Below are positions 17,374 to 26,320 of a stretch of 64,000 nt of DNA, piece after piece. This DNA comes from an uncultured Pontibacter sp. (lineage in GTDB: Bacteria > Bacteroidota > Bacteroidia > Cytophagales > Hymenobacteraceae), in contig NZ_CANLZM010000005.1 in the NCBI RefSeq assembly GCF_947495565.1, forward strand, positions 62,001 through 126,000, given 5' to 3'. The notes beneath the pieces were generated by a model. That model was not told the DNA's origin, ran no database searches, and saw nothing but the letters and a program-made list of their open reading frames with translations. The position numbers and the translations under genes are program-made. Position 1 is the first letter of the stretch. Each line of letters begins with the position of its first letter.

Positions 17374-17910
17374 ATGGCAACTACAAAATGGGTGGCAGAC
17401 CCGATGCACAGCGAAGTACAGTTTAAGGTAAAGCACCTGATGATCTCAACGGTAACCGGGTATTTCGGCAAATTTAATGCAGAGGTAGAGACAGAAGGCG
17501 ATGACTTTACCAAGGCAAACAGCATTGTATTTACAGCCGATGTGGACTCGATCAACACAAACAACGAGCAGCGCGACACACATTTAAAATCTCCCGACTT
17601 TTTTGATGCCGCCAATCACGAGCAGGTGCGGTTTGAAGGTAAAAATTTTGAGAAAGTAGGTGAAGACGAGTATAAACTGCATGGTGAACTTACCATCCGC
17701 GGCACCACTAAACCAGTAACCGTAAATGTAGAGTTCGGGGGTATTGTGGTAGACCCTTATGGGCAGACGAAAGCCGGCTTTACTGTAACTGGAAAAATAA
17801 ACCGCAAGGACTTCGGCCTGACTTGGAGCGCCGTAACAGAGGCCGGAAGCGTGGTGGTAAGCGACGAGATCAAACTGAACAGCGAAATTCAGTTGGTAAA
17901 ACAGGGATAA
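17374..17910 (+). CDS. YceI family protein (copy 1)
   Basis: 178 residues, the usual length of the YceI lipocalin-like domain. Family marks: the opening W..DPMHSEVQFKVKHLMIS, the DFF segment near residue 75, LTIRGTTKPV and GKINRKDFGL. Family members bind isoprenoids or polyprenyl chains. Unlike E. coli YceI there is no signal peptide: the protein starts MATTKWVADP, so a cytoplasmic site is likely. A paralogue of equal length lies at 42268-42801. It ends before a bidirectional terminator. The divergent aldo/keto reductase shares its upstream spacer. Confidence 0.92.
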   Translation: MATTKWVADPMHSEVQFKVKHLMISTVTGYFGKFNAEVETEGDDFTKANSIVFTADVDSINTNNEQRDTHLKSPDFFDAANHEQVRFEGKNFEKVGEDEYKLHGELTIRGTTKPVTVNVEFGGIVVDPYGQTKAGFTVTGKINRKDFGLTWSAVTEAGSVVVSDEIKLNSEIQLVKQG

Positions 17911-17935
17911 GATTTCGGCCCAAAGTATGGCTAAC

Positions 17936-17974
17936 AAAAAAGCTCCCGGCATGTGGCCAGGAGCTTTTTTTTGT
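17936..17974. terminator. Bidirectional terminator between yceI and DUF4168 genes
   Basis: AGCTCCCGGC pairs with GGCCAGGAGCT-side bases with one mismatch; A5 precedes and T8 follows, so it can stop both the plus-strand yceI and the minus-strand DUF4168 transcripts. Confidence 0.8.
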
Positions 17975-17987
17975 GATTATACGGTTG

Positions 17988-18488
17988 TTATTTTCCCGCT
18001 ACAATTTTTCTTATCTGTTGCTGCACGGCAGGGTCCTCTCTATACGCCTTCATCAAAGCGTTATACTTATCCATCGTAAGGCCTTGCTCTTCCACGGCCT
18101 GCTGAATTTTGTCCTTTGTTTCAGGCTGCAGTTTTACCACTTCCTGCGCAGCGGTGCTGAAAGCTGCAATCTCTTCCGGGTTCTCGGCTACCTCGTCTAG
18201 CTTTTTAGAGCGATGCGCTTTGGCCAGTTCGTTAAAGCGCTCCAGCGTGAGGCTGTTATCCTCAATAACGGCTACCATGGTGTCGCGGCTTGCTTTCTGG
18301 ATTTCTGTAACGCTTGAGTTCGCGTCAACAAATTTCTGAAGATCTTCCTCAGAGTACTGCTGTTCTGCCTGCTCCTGGGCGGCTCCGTCTGGAGTGGCGG
18401 CGGCATCCTGGGCAGAAGCCGCGCTCCCAAAGCACATAGTTGCCGCTACAAAAGCGGCTGCAATAGTCCCTTTCTTAATGAATACCAT
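17988..18488 (-). CDS. DUF4168 domain exported protein
   Basis: 166 residues. A signal peptide (MVFIKKGTIAAAFVAATMCFGSA...) ends around ASAQ at residue 27. After an Ala/Gln-rich linker the DUF4168 region starts with YSEEDLQKFVDA; two similar helical repeats follow, recognisable by the paired phrases NSLTLERFNELAKAHR and QGLTMDKYNALMKAYR. The family is found in periplasmic proteins of unknown function. It is a single gene, tail-to-tail with yceI. Confidence 0.85.
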   Translation of the reverse strand: MVFIKKGTIAAAFVAATMCFGSAASAQDAAATPDGAAQEQAEQQYSEEDLQKFVDANSSVTEIQKASRDTMVAVIEDNSLTLERFNELAKAHRSKKLDEVAENPEEIAAFSTAAQEVVKLQPETKDKIQQAVEEQGLTMDKYNALMKAYREDPAVQQQIRKIVAGK

Positions 18489-18932
18489 ATTGGATTTTTT
18501 TGGATTGGGTGGAAAAAAAGATTTAAAAGGAAATGCTTTTTCGCTTTCACGGTCAGCTCAGAAAAAAGCAACTGATGCCTGTTTTCAAACATCAGCTAAA
18601 ATATCCCATTCAGCTAAATTTAGTCATTTTTTAAGGCAAAGTCAAAGTATACGTAGCTAAAAACGCTTTGGGAGGAAATATGATAAAATACTTTTACAGG
18701 TAAAAAAACTATGGCAGCGCCGGCTTTATAGTAAGTTAAATGAGGTTTATTTGAGGCTCAGAAGCAAGGCGTTTAGTAGGCGGTGCAGCTATTTCATGAA
18801 ATATCCGTTGTCGGGTATTGGCAAAGAAAGCTGGGAAATTTAAATGGCAAACAGTATCAACTAAAGTATAGATAAGTTTAAATTGGCAAGTATGATGCCG
18901 AAAGCGTTTACAAAACGTACGAACAGGAATAC
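18489..18932. other. Divergent intergenic region (DUF4168 / ClC channel)
   Basis: 444 AT-rich bases holding the promoters of both flanking genes. AAGTATA words lie near 18645 and 18865. An open frame of 88 codons at 18394-18660 is antisense to the DUF4168 start and was not called. No RNA gene or clear operator recognised. Confidence 0.5.
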
Positions 18933-20699
18933 ATGAGTAGACTAAACCGATACCAACTGGCTTTTTTGAAGTGGCGCAAGAGGCAAAGTAACAGCCGGAT
19001 TATGCCTTTTGTGCTGAGTGTGGTGGTTGGTTCAATTGTCGGGCTCTCGGCTATCCTTATTAAAACCATTATATTTTATATAGAGCAGTATGCGGTATAC
19101 TTTGCCCCTAAGCTGCTGTACTTCCTGTTGCCTTTAGTTGGTTTCCTGCTGGTTACGTTTATCAACCGCAACATCTTTAGCAAGACAGCTTATTTTGGCG
19201 GCGCCCGCCACGTTATCGAAGCGATCGAAAACCATTCTTCCATTATCAGGCTCAGGCTCATCTACTCCAAGTTTATCACTACAGGCCTTACCATTGGGTT
19301 TGGCGGAAGCTCAGGTGTGGAGGCTGCCATCATCTCGAGCGGGGCGGCGGTAGGCTCTAACGTAGGGCGTTTTCTGGGGCTGGGTTACCGGCTGCGCACC
19401 TTGCTGATAGGGTGCGGCGTGGCGGCAGGCATCTCTGCCGTGTATAATGCGCCCATGGGTGGGTTCATCTTTGCCCTCGAAACCATACTTCCGGAGTTTA
19501 CTCCTACGCTCCTGATTCCGCTGCTGGTGGCTGCGGCGGCGGGTAAAATACTGTTTGAGTTTATTATGGGCGAGCACCTGCGCTTCCAGGTGCCGCTCAC
19601 CGATTTCGCCTACGAGCAGATTCCGCTGGTGATTCTGCTGGGAGTGCTGGGCATGCTCATGTCTAACTATCTGCTCCGCACCTACAGCTATTGCGCCCGG
19701 TTCTTCTCAAGTATAAAAAACGATTACCTGCGTGCTTTGGTGGGCGGGCTGGCCCTGGGCAGCATTATTTTTCTGCTGCCGCCCATGTACGGTGAGGGCT
19801 ATGTAAGTATCAACGCATTGCTCAATAACGAGGAAAGATCGCTGTTTGTAAACTCTCCGCTGGCTGCTTTACCCAACACGGTGTGGTTTAACCTTTTCTT
19901 CTTTTTCCTGATTACGATGGTGAAGCCAATAAGTACCGGTATTTGCGTAAACTCAGGCGGCGAGGGCGGTTACTTTGCACCCTCCATCATTACGGGCGGG
20001 TTGCTGGGCTTTCTGTTTTACAAGGTGGTGGCGCTGATTTTCCCCTTTTATGGGCTGAACCAGGCAACGTTTATATTCCTTGGTATGGCCAGCGTGTTTG
20101 CCTGCATCATGAACGCGCCGGTAACTGCCATATTCCTTGTGGCCGAAATCACCCAGAGTTACCAGTTGTTTGTGCCGCTGATGCTGGTCTGTGCCGTTTC
20201 ATACTTCCTGAAGTATTACGTAGAGAACCTGCGCAAAAGTGTGGTAAAGCCAACGGGGCTAAGCAAAGCGCTGCGGGTAGACCGCATCCTGCTGAACCAG
20301 CTAAGTATAAAGCAGCTGGTAGAGAAAGACAAATCTCCAGTATTGGAAACCGATACTTTCCGGGATGTGGTGGAGTGTTTTTCCAAGACTGACAAGGATG
20401 TGCAGCAGGTGCTTGACGAGCAGGGAGTTCTGAAAGGCATTATAACGCTTAACGATCTGCGGCAGCAACTCGGCAATGCTTCCAATTACGATATTGTGCT
20501 GGCACGGGACCTGATGCGCTCGCCAGAGGCTGTGGTGGAGATGGATGAGTCTGCCTCGGAAGTGCTGGATAAGTTTGACGTCTACAAACTATGGACGCTG
20601 CCTGTGGTCCGGAACGGAAAGTTTAAGGGTTTTATCCAGAAAAGCCGCCTGCTGACGCAGTACCGCAAGGAGCTCACAAAAGTAAACCGGTTCTTCTAA
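18933..20699 (+). CDS. ClC family chloride channel/transporter with C-terminal CBS domains
   Basis: 588 residues. Residues about 25-430 form the ClC membrane core; residues about 450-580 hold a CBS pair (LVEKDKSPVLETDTF..., then ARDLMRSPEAVVEMDESA). The gate region reads GFGGSSGVEAAI, so the gating-glutamate position is kept (E130) but the usual GREGP is changed to GVEAA. The GKxGP-like second pore motif is replaced by the GGEGGYFAPS loop. Such GGSxGxEAP-type ClCs are common in Bacteroidota. It sits in the inner membrane; CBS domains often bind adenosine nucleotides. Convergent with the YihY gene. Confidence 0.9.
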   Translation: MSRLNRYQLAFLKWRKRQSNSRIMPFVLSVVVGSIVGLSAILIKTIIFYIEQYAVYFAPKLLYFLLPLVGFLLVTFINRNIFSKTAYFGGARHVIEAIENHSSIIRLRLIYSKFITTGLTIGFGGSSGVEAAIISSGAAVGSNVGRFLGLGYRLRTLLIGCGVAAGISAVYNAPMGGFIFALETILPEFTPTLLIPLLVAAAAGKILFEFIMGEHLRFQVPLTDFAYEQIPLVILLGVLGMLMSNYLLRTYSYCARFFSSIKNDYLRALVGGLALGSIIFLLPPMYGEGYVSINALLNNEERSLFVNSPLAALPNTVWFNLFFFFLITMVKPISTGICVNSGGEGGYFAPSIITGGLLGFLFYKVVALIFPFYGLNQATFIFLGMASVFACIMNAPVTAIFLVAEITQSYQLFVPLMLVCAVSYFLKYYVENLRKSVVKPTGLSKALRVDRILLNQLSIKQLVEKDKSPVLETDTFRDVVECFSKTDKDVQQVLDEQGVLKGIITLNDLRQQLGNASNYDIVLARDLMRSPEAVVEMDESASEVLDKFDVYKLWTLPVVRNGKFKGFIQKSRLLTQYRKELTKVNRFF

Positions 20700-20744
20700 A
20701 ACCCGATTTAACGCGGCTGTTCCAGGTGCTGAAGTCTGTGTAGT

Positions 20745-21665
20745 TTATACTTTGCGTTTCTCGTCGCTCACATTTTTATACTTTATGGCAATGGAACTTG
20801 GCTCAACGCTGCGGCCGTGGTTGTTGGCGTAGGCCTTGGTTACCTCAGCGCCCAGCATCAGAATAACAGAGGAGTAGAAAATCCAGAGCAGCACGACTAC
20901 CAGCGAACCCGCCGCCGCATAAATACCCACCACTTTTATGCTGGAAAGTATAAAGTTGATTACCTGCTTGCCTATCAGAAAAAGTACGGAAGTGATGAAG
21001 CCTCCGGCAAACGCGTCACGCCAATCTACTTTGGCATCGGGCAGCACTTTGTGAATGGATGTGAAGAAAACGAGGATCACGAAGAGGTAAAACAAAGTAT
21101 TGATGGCTCTGAGAGCAGGCGTAAAATACTCCTCAAACAGTTCATAAATCTGCTCGTTGTACATCGACAGCGCCGTATCCAGAATCAGGCTGAGCAGCAG
21201 GAGCAGACCTAGGCCAGCCACAACGCCCAACGTTATCAGCCGGTGCCGCAGAAAAGTAAGGTATTTTACATCGGGCTTCACCTTCACCTGCCACACAGTG
21301 TTCAGGGCCTTCTGCATGATAAAGAAAATGATAGAGGCTCCTTTCAACACTACAATCACGGCAATAAATATTTCCCAAAAGCCGCTCGGAGACGTCAGCA
21401 CGTTGTCCAGCACAACATCCACCTGCCGGCCTGCGCCGTCATTGATCATACTTTCCGCCAAACCCACTATCTCTTGCTTAACCGTCTCCTCCGAAAAGAA
21501 AACAGTGCCGAAAAGCGTGAGTACAATCAGGATGGCGGGCAGCGAAAAAATGGCGAAAAAAGCAATAGCGGCGCTGTAAACAATCGGCTCATTTTGCTGA
21601 AAATTGCTTTTGGCATCCTTAAGAATATGAAAAGTATGTTTTGAAAATCTTTTGATTTGCTTCAT
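20745..21665 (-). CDS. YihY/virulence factor BrkB family membrane protein
   Basis: 306 residues with six membrane segments and the family signature GGFITSVLFLIGKQVINFIL (residues about 225-244), preceded by a VFFTSIHKVLPDAKVDWRDA segment. Members were once annotated as RNase BN, which is wrong; their role in the inner membrane is not established. The charged C-terminus has KYKNVSDEKRKV. The start ATG at 21665 gives a short basic cytoplasmic tail. It is a single gene. Confidence 0.9.
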   Translation of the reverse strand: MKQIKRFSKHTFHILKDAKSNFQQNEPIVYSAAIAFFAIFSLPAILIVLTLFGTVFFSEETVKQEIVGLAESMINDGAGRQVDVVLDNVLTSPSGFWEIFIAVIVVLKGASIIFFIMQKALNTVWQVKVKPDVKYLTFLRHRLITLGVVAGLGLLLLLSLILDTALSMYNEQIYELFEEYFTPALRAINTLFYLFVILVFFTSIHKVLPDAKVDWRDAFAGGFITSVLFLIGKQVINFILSSIKVVGIYAAAGSLVVVLLWIFYSSVILMLGAEVTKAYANNHGRSVEPSSIAIKYKNVSDEKRKV

Positions 21666-21956
21666 CTACAACCCTATCAGTAGAAACGGTTTGTTTCTGT
21701 ACAGAAGCATAACGCACTATTGATACACAGGTTTAACCTGCAGCTAAAGTATAAAATTTAATCGGCGGGCCTGGCAGCTGGTAAAGCCAAAAGTGAAGTA
21801 TAAGCGGTTGATTTTTACCCGCAAAAAAGCAGGGAAAACAGGACGGTATTTTGAGCGTCTTTCAAAAAAATAAATGAAATTACAAACATTAAAAAACTTT
21901 CATTCGTTCTTACAGAGACATTATCAAATTACAAAAAAATAGAAAAGAAGAGAACT

Positions 21957-22235
21957 ATGGAAACATCAATGAATGACCTGAAAAACAAGGCAGACAGAGC
22001 AAACCCTGAACATAAAGAAGGCCCAGTAGCTGCAACTATTGAAAAATATACTTCTAAGTTACCATCTGACGTATTCTTGTGGGCAGCCTTAGGCTCTATG
22101 GCTATTTCTGCGACACTTAAAATTATGAGAAAAGACGAGGAAGCGCTTTTTGTAGGCCAGTGGGCCCCATCGTTCCTGTTGTTGGGTAACTACAACAAGA
22201 TGGTTAAGCTAGCCGGATACGAAAGCGATAAGTAG
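21957..22235 (+). CDS. Small two-helix membrane protein, unknown function
   Basis: 92 residues. The first 35 are hydrophilic (ADRANPEHKEGPVAA), then two hydrophobic stretches: FLWAALGSMAISATLKI (about 41-57) and ALFVGQWAPSFLLLGNY (about 64-80). No named family was recognised; similar small proteins with an FVGQWAP motif exist in Cytophagales as far as I remember. It has its own AT-rich upstream region of 290 bases and a very strong terminator. A stress-induced membrane protein is possible but not shown. Confidence 0.75.
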   Translation: METSMNDLKNKADRANPEHKEGPVAATIEKYTSKLPSDVFLWAALGSMAISATLKIMRKDEEALFVGQWAPSFLLLGNYNKMVKLAGYESDK

Positions 22236-22258
22236 TAAAGTTCCTTTAACATATACTA

Positions 22259-22305
22259 AAAAAGAGCCCGAAGTAAAGCGTAAAACTTTACTTCGGGCTC
22301 TTTTG
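22259..22305. terminator. Strong bidirectional terminator
   Basis: A perfect stem of about 17 bp (AAGAGCCCGAAGTAAAG with CTTTACTTCGGGCTCTT) is flanked by A-rich and T-rich ends. It lies between the small membrane protein gene and the convergent Usp gene. Confidence 0.92.
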
Positions 22306-22369
22306 CTTTCAACTGATTTAATTCTGAAAATGCGGCCTTAATACAGCCGCTTCAGTTAATTGGCAGCGC

Positions 22370-23245
22370 TTATTTAATCACTTCTTCTGAGTATACCAGC
22401 CACAGCGGAACGTTGATATCGGTGTTATACATTTCGGTAGGCACGCTGCCCAAACTAAGCGACGGAAGCGGATTACTACCCTTCAGGCCGAGCACCAGCA
22501 AGTCGTGGCGGCCTTTGTCGATCTGCAGGCAAATGCGTTCTGCTATACTTTTATTTGCTGCCCGCACCAATGTATAAGGCACATTGGCTATTTCCTGGTG
22601 GCTTTTCTGAAGGTCCTTGAACTTGTCTTGTACCACTTCCTCTGCTTTTTTAACAGCCTTCTCTTCTGATATCAGCGGGAAAAACTGGCTAGGCAGCCGG
22701 TACACGTGCATGATCTCCAACTGCAGCCGAAGCTGGTCTGCCAGGTTTTTGCTCAGCCGGAGGGCATGCACCGAGGCATCTGAAAAATCTATCGGCACCA
22801 GCACTTTCTGTATGTGGAATTCGGCCGTTTCCGGAAAAACAAGCACGCTGCACGGTAGTATGCGCAGAAGTTTAGTACCGAGTGCGCCGGTGCTCTTATC
22901 GCTCATTTTTTTACCCAGAAGCGTCAGCTTTACTTTGTAGCGTTTCACCAGGTCTGCAAGTATAACTTCGGTGTTTGGCTCCTCGCTCACCAGTACTTCA
23001 TAATCCGTAACGGTACCAAACTGCTCGGCTACAATATCATTGATATTGCCTTCAATTTCAGAGGCCAGGTCAACATCGCCGAACCACTCGCGGAAGTCGT
23101 CGCTTAGCTCGTACAGTTTTATGTTGTGCACAAAGTATACTTTCTGTACCTCCAGCCGCTCACAAATGGAACGGGCAAAGGCAACCAGTTTCTCGTCTAT
23201 ATCACTGAGGTCAAGGCAGACCATCATGGAATTAATCGCGATCAT
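22370..23245 (-). CDS. Universal stress protein with two Usp domains
   Basis: 291 residues forming two tandem Usp folds (about 1-140 and 148-291). The second contains the nucleotide-loop region DLLVLGLKGSNPLPS then LGSVP and the opening IQKVLVPIDFSDAS typical of Usp domains; the first begins NSMMVCLDLSDID. Cytoplasmic; the family binds ATP or AMP and is induced under stress. Its ATG overlaps the stop of the upstream BCCT transporter gene (ATGA), so translation is probably coupled and the Usp may regulate that transporter, as reported for Usp proteins encoded beside other osmolyte transporters. Confidence 0.9.
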   Translation of the reverse strand: MIAINSMMVCLDLSDIDEKLVAFARSICERLEVQKVYFVHNIKLYELSDDFREWFGDVDLASEIEGNINDIVAEQFGTVTDYEVLVSEEPNTEVILADLVKRYKVKLTLLGKKMSDKSTGALGTKLLRILPCSVLVFPETAEFHIQKVLVPIDFSDASVHALRLSKNLADQLRLQLEIMHVYRLPSQFFPLISEEKAVKKAEEVVQDKFKDLQKSHQEIANVPYTLVRAANKSIAERICLQIDKGRHDLLVLGLKGSNPLPSLSLGSVPTEMYNTDINVPLWLVYSEEVIK

Positions 23246-24906
23246 AATTCTTTGGGATTTTGTGGTGTTGGAGTATTCTTTCTGCCGTCTGTGGCTTTTA
23301 TATCCTGTTTCTGGGCCCGCTTGGTGAGCATCTCGGCTACCAACTGCTGGTATGCCTTACGCTGCTGCGCTTTACCCAGTCTGTTTTCTTCTTCCAGCTC
23401 CTCGCTGAGGCCTCTGTACAGGCTGTAGCACATCAGCAAAAGTATAATGGCAAACGGCAAACCCGTAATGATAACGGCCGTCTGAAGCGCCTGCAAACCA
23501 CCGCCCAGCAGCAGCACTGCCGCTACAGCTCCGCCAGCCAGCGCCCAGAAAACCCGGATACCCACCGAAGGGTCGGGCCTGCCGCCGGAGGTAAGGCTAA
23601 CCACCACCAGTGAGCCGGAATCTGAAGAAGTGACGAAAAAGCCCGCCACAAGTATAACCCCGACAACGGAAAGGAAGGTGGAGAAAGGCAGCTGCTCAAA
23701 GAAAACGAACAATGCCGTAGACATGTCTGCCGCTACCGCATCCGCAATAGTAGGGTCGCCGGCCAGGATCTCACGCAGCGCTGTGCTGCCGAAGGCTGTC
23801 ATCCACAGGAAAGAGAGAAGCGACGGAGCGATAAGTACACCAAGTATAAACTCTTTGATGGTGCGCCCTTTGGATACCCTCGCGATGAATATACCTACAA
23901 ACGGTGCCCATGAAATCCACCAGGCCCAGTAAAACACCGTCCAGGCGCCTTGCCAGTTGTTGTTAGAGTAAGCCTCGTTCCAGAACGAGAGCTGCATAAA
24001 GTTGCCGATGTAAGAGCCGGTGTTCTGCACATAAGAGCCAAGTATAAATACCGTTGGCCCCAGCACCAGCACGGCTAAAAGTATAAACAGCGCAATACGG
24101 ATGTTCCACTCACTCAGAATACGAACCCCTTTATCCACGCCCGTTACTACAGATATTGTAGCAATGCCGGTGATAACAGCAATAAGTATGATCTGCGTAT
24201 ACACATCGTTGACAATGGCCGGAAAAACGTGATTTAACCCGGCGGCCACCTGCTTTACACCCAACCCCAGTGATGTAGCCAAACCGAATAGCGTTGCTAT
24301 CACGGCCAGAACATCAATGATATGGCCAATAACACCGTGTATGCGTTCTCCTAGAAAAGGGTAAAATGCAGAGCGCACCGTGAGGGGCAGCTGCCGGTTG
24401 TAAGTAAAATAAGCCAAGGCCAAAGCAACCAGCGCATAAATGGCCCAGGCATGCAGCCCCCAGTGCAGGAAAGTATAGTTCATGGCCTGCCGGGCTGCGG
24501 CTGGCGTGCCAGGCAGGCCAAGCGGCGGCGTCTGGAAATGGTTGATCGGCTCGGCAATACTCCAAAACAGCAGGCCTATGCCCATACCTGCGCTAAAAAG
24601 CATGGCAAACCAGGCAGAGGTGCTAAACTCAGGCTTCGCGTCTTTGCCTCCCAGCCTTATCTTCCCAAAGGGGCCAAAGGCCATGTAAAAGCAAAAGACT
24701 ACAAAAATATTGACGCTGAGTATAAAGAGCCAGCCGGCATTTGCTGTAACAGCAGCTTGCGTGTCGCTGAAGAATGCCTCGGCATCCTGCCTGAAGATAA
24801 TGACGAGGGCTATACTGATGATCAGGAAAATGATGGATGACCAGAATACCGGCCCGTTCACCTCAAGACCTAACGATGTTTTAGTATCACTTCTTACTTT
24901 ACTCAT
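23242..24906 (-). CDS. BCCT family osmolyte (betaine/choline/carnitine) transporter
   Basis: 554 residues, 12 membrane helices. Family marks: FSAGMGIGLLFWSIAEP with the Gly-rich GMGIG stretch (residues about 92-96) that in BetP lines the sodium/betaine path, and the BCCT signature YWAWWISWAPFVGIFIARVSKG. An N-terminal tail of about 20 residues and a C-terminal tail of about 60 charged residues are cytoplasmic, as in osmosensing members. Family substrate is a quaternary amine; which one cannot be told. The gene lies 16 bases after a porin gene and overlaps the Usp gene, forming a porin-transporter-Usp operon. Confidence 0.92.
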   Translation of the reverse strand: MSKVRSDTKTSLGLEVNGPVFWSSIIFLIISIALVIIFRQDAEAFFSDTQAAVTANAGWLFILSVNIFVVFCFYMAFGPFGKIRLGGKDAKPEFSTSAWFAMLFSAGMGIGLLFWSIAEPINHFQTPPLGLPGTPAAARQAMNYTFLHWGLHAWAIYALVALALAYFTYNRQLPLTVRSAFYPFLGERIHGVIGHIIDVLAVIATLFGLATSLGLGVKQVAAGLNHVFPAIVNDVYTQIILIAVITGIATISVVTGVDKGVRILSEWNIRIALFILLAVLVLGPTVFILGSYVQNTGSYIGNFMQLSFWNEAYSNNNWQGAWTVFYWAWWISWAPFVGIFIARVSKGRTIKEFILGVLIAPSLLSFLWMTAFGSTALREILAGDPTIADAVAADMSTALFVFFEQLPFSTFLSVVGVILVAGFFVTSSDSGSLVVVSLTSGGRPDPSVGIRVFWALAGGAVAAVLLLGGGLQALQTAVIITGLPFAIILLLMCYSLYRGLSEELEEENRLGKAQQRKAYQQLVAEMLTKRAQKQDIKATDGRKNTPTPQNPKEL

Positions 24907-24922
24907 GTAGTGTATATTAATC

Positions 24923-26086
24923 TCAGAAATAGTAACCCATGTTTACATTAAAGCGCATGTGCCAGTCTGTGTCTCCGGCTGTGCCTGCGCTGAAGGCGTT
25001 TTCCCACTCCGGCCCCAGCCAGGCGTGGTTATAGCCTAGTGCGGCATCTGTATAAATGTACATAGGGCCAGCCGTGAACAGAGCGCCCAGTACGTTCATG
25101 TGCGAGTTTTCGAAGCCGCTGACTCTTTTGTTGTAATAGCCATAGTTGTTATAAAAGGTGATGCCTTGCAGCAAGCGCGTGCTGACGGGAAGGTGGTACG
25201 AGAGGCTGGCGGTATAAACCTCACCCTGGTTTGCTACATTATAATTGGCTCCGTAAGCGCCCATCTCAACAAAATTCAGGTCGTTGTCGGCAGCATACTT
25301 TGGGTTCATTTTATAGAGCATCGCCTGCAATTTTACGCCCCAGGGGCTGTAAGTGGGTTTGTATTCATAGTGCACTGCCGCTGCGTAGCGTGTTCCGTTG
25401 CGCTCGGTATCAAGGTTGTACAGCAGGCCGCCCTGCACTGACGCCCCAAGCTCATGCGCCAGGCTGTCGCCTAAACGCCGCACAATTTTAAAGTCCAGCT
25501 GGTTGTTTTCTTTGTTGCGCCCGGTTACGTCGTAAGAGTAGCGGTTGGGACTAGCTTCCGCAGAGCTGAAAACAAAATCTTCGGCGCTTTTATAGTAGGC
25601 TGCCTGCCATTGCCAGCGGCCACTGTCGTGGATGTATTTCACGCCCATATCGTGGTCGTCTTCAAAGCCGATGTAGTAGGTAATGTTGAAAAACCAGTTG
25701 TTGGAGTTGTACTGCTGTATGCCGAACGGCACCTGGTTCAGCCCGACCTGTATCTGAGAGGCATCTGAGAAATCGTACTGAAACCAACCTTGCTTCAGAA
25801 AAGCTCCTCCAAATGCTTGCGAGTAATGCCTGAACTCGGCATTTAGTTTGATGCCTTTGTAAGCTGCCTCGGCATTAATGCGAAACAAGTCGAAGCCGAA
25901 ATCGCCGCCACGCTCCAGTTGGTCCTCCTTCCAGGTGGAGAGGTTATAGTTGAAACGTAAAGCGCCTCCTAGCTTTAAAACGGGCTTCTCCTCGTCCTTA
26001 TCAGCAGGAGCCTGGGCGCTGCTGAGCGTACTGCTCAGAAGTACAGAAAAAAGTAGGAGTAACCGGTAGTATAAAGCTGTTTTCAA
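24923..26086 (-). CDS. Outer-membrane porin-like protein
   Basis: 387 residues. Signal peptide ends at SSAQ (about residue 25). The mature chain begins LKLGGALRFNYNLSTW and continues as alternating aromatic beta strands to a C-terminal MRFNVNMGYYF, ending in Phe; this matches phosphate-selective-porin-like barrels of Bacteroidota. Many loops contain Tyr and Asn. It is the first gene of the operon with the BCCT transporter and Usp, so it is probably the outer-membrane entry for the osmolyte. No phosphate context is seen, so phosphate specificity is not claimed. Confidence 0.85.
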   Translation of the reverse strand: MKTALYYRLLLLFSVLLSSTLSSAQAPADKDEEKPVLKLGGALRFNYNLSTWKEDQLERGGDFGFDLFRINAEAAYKGIKLNAEFRHYSQAFGGAFLKQGWFQYDFSDASQIQVGLNQVPFGIQQYNSNNWFFNITYYIGFEDDHDMGVKYIHDSGRWQWQAAYYKSAEDFVFSSAEASPNRYSYDVTGRNKENNQLDFKIVRRLGDSLAHELGASVQGGLLYNLDTERNGTRYAAAVHYEYKPTYSPWGVKLQAMLYKMNPKYAADNDLNFVEMGAYGANYNVANQGEVYTASLSYHLPVSTRLLQGITFYNNYGYYNKRVSGFENSHMNVLGALFTAGPMYIYTDAALGYNHAWLGPEWENAFSAGTAGDTDWHMRFNVNMGYYF

Positions 26087-26236
26087 TAGGGTCTGGTTAA
26101 ATAATTCTACAATTCCTTTCTACTGTTGACGAGTAGTAAAAACGGAAAGTTTTAAATAGGAGCACTGATCGGTAAAACAGGGTTATACTAAGGTGTTGGC
26201 TTACTTGCTTTTGTGTAGCAGCAGAGCAGGTGCTAA

Positions 26237-26276
26237 ATAAAAAAGGCCATGCAAGCTTTCGGATGCATGGCCTTTA
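26237..26276 (-). terminator. Terminator of the M3 peptidase gene
   Basis: A perfect 11-bp stem AAGGCCATGCA/TGCATGGCCTT is followed by T6 on the minus strand, 45 bases after the peptidase stop. Confidence 0.88.
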
Positions 26277-26320
26277 CTTATATACTTATACTATAGCTGA
26301 TGAAGTATAAGATACGGTTT

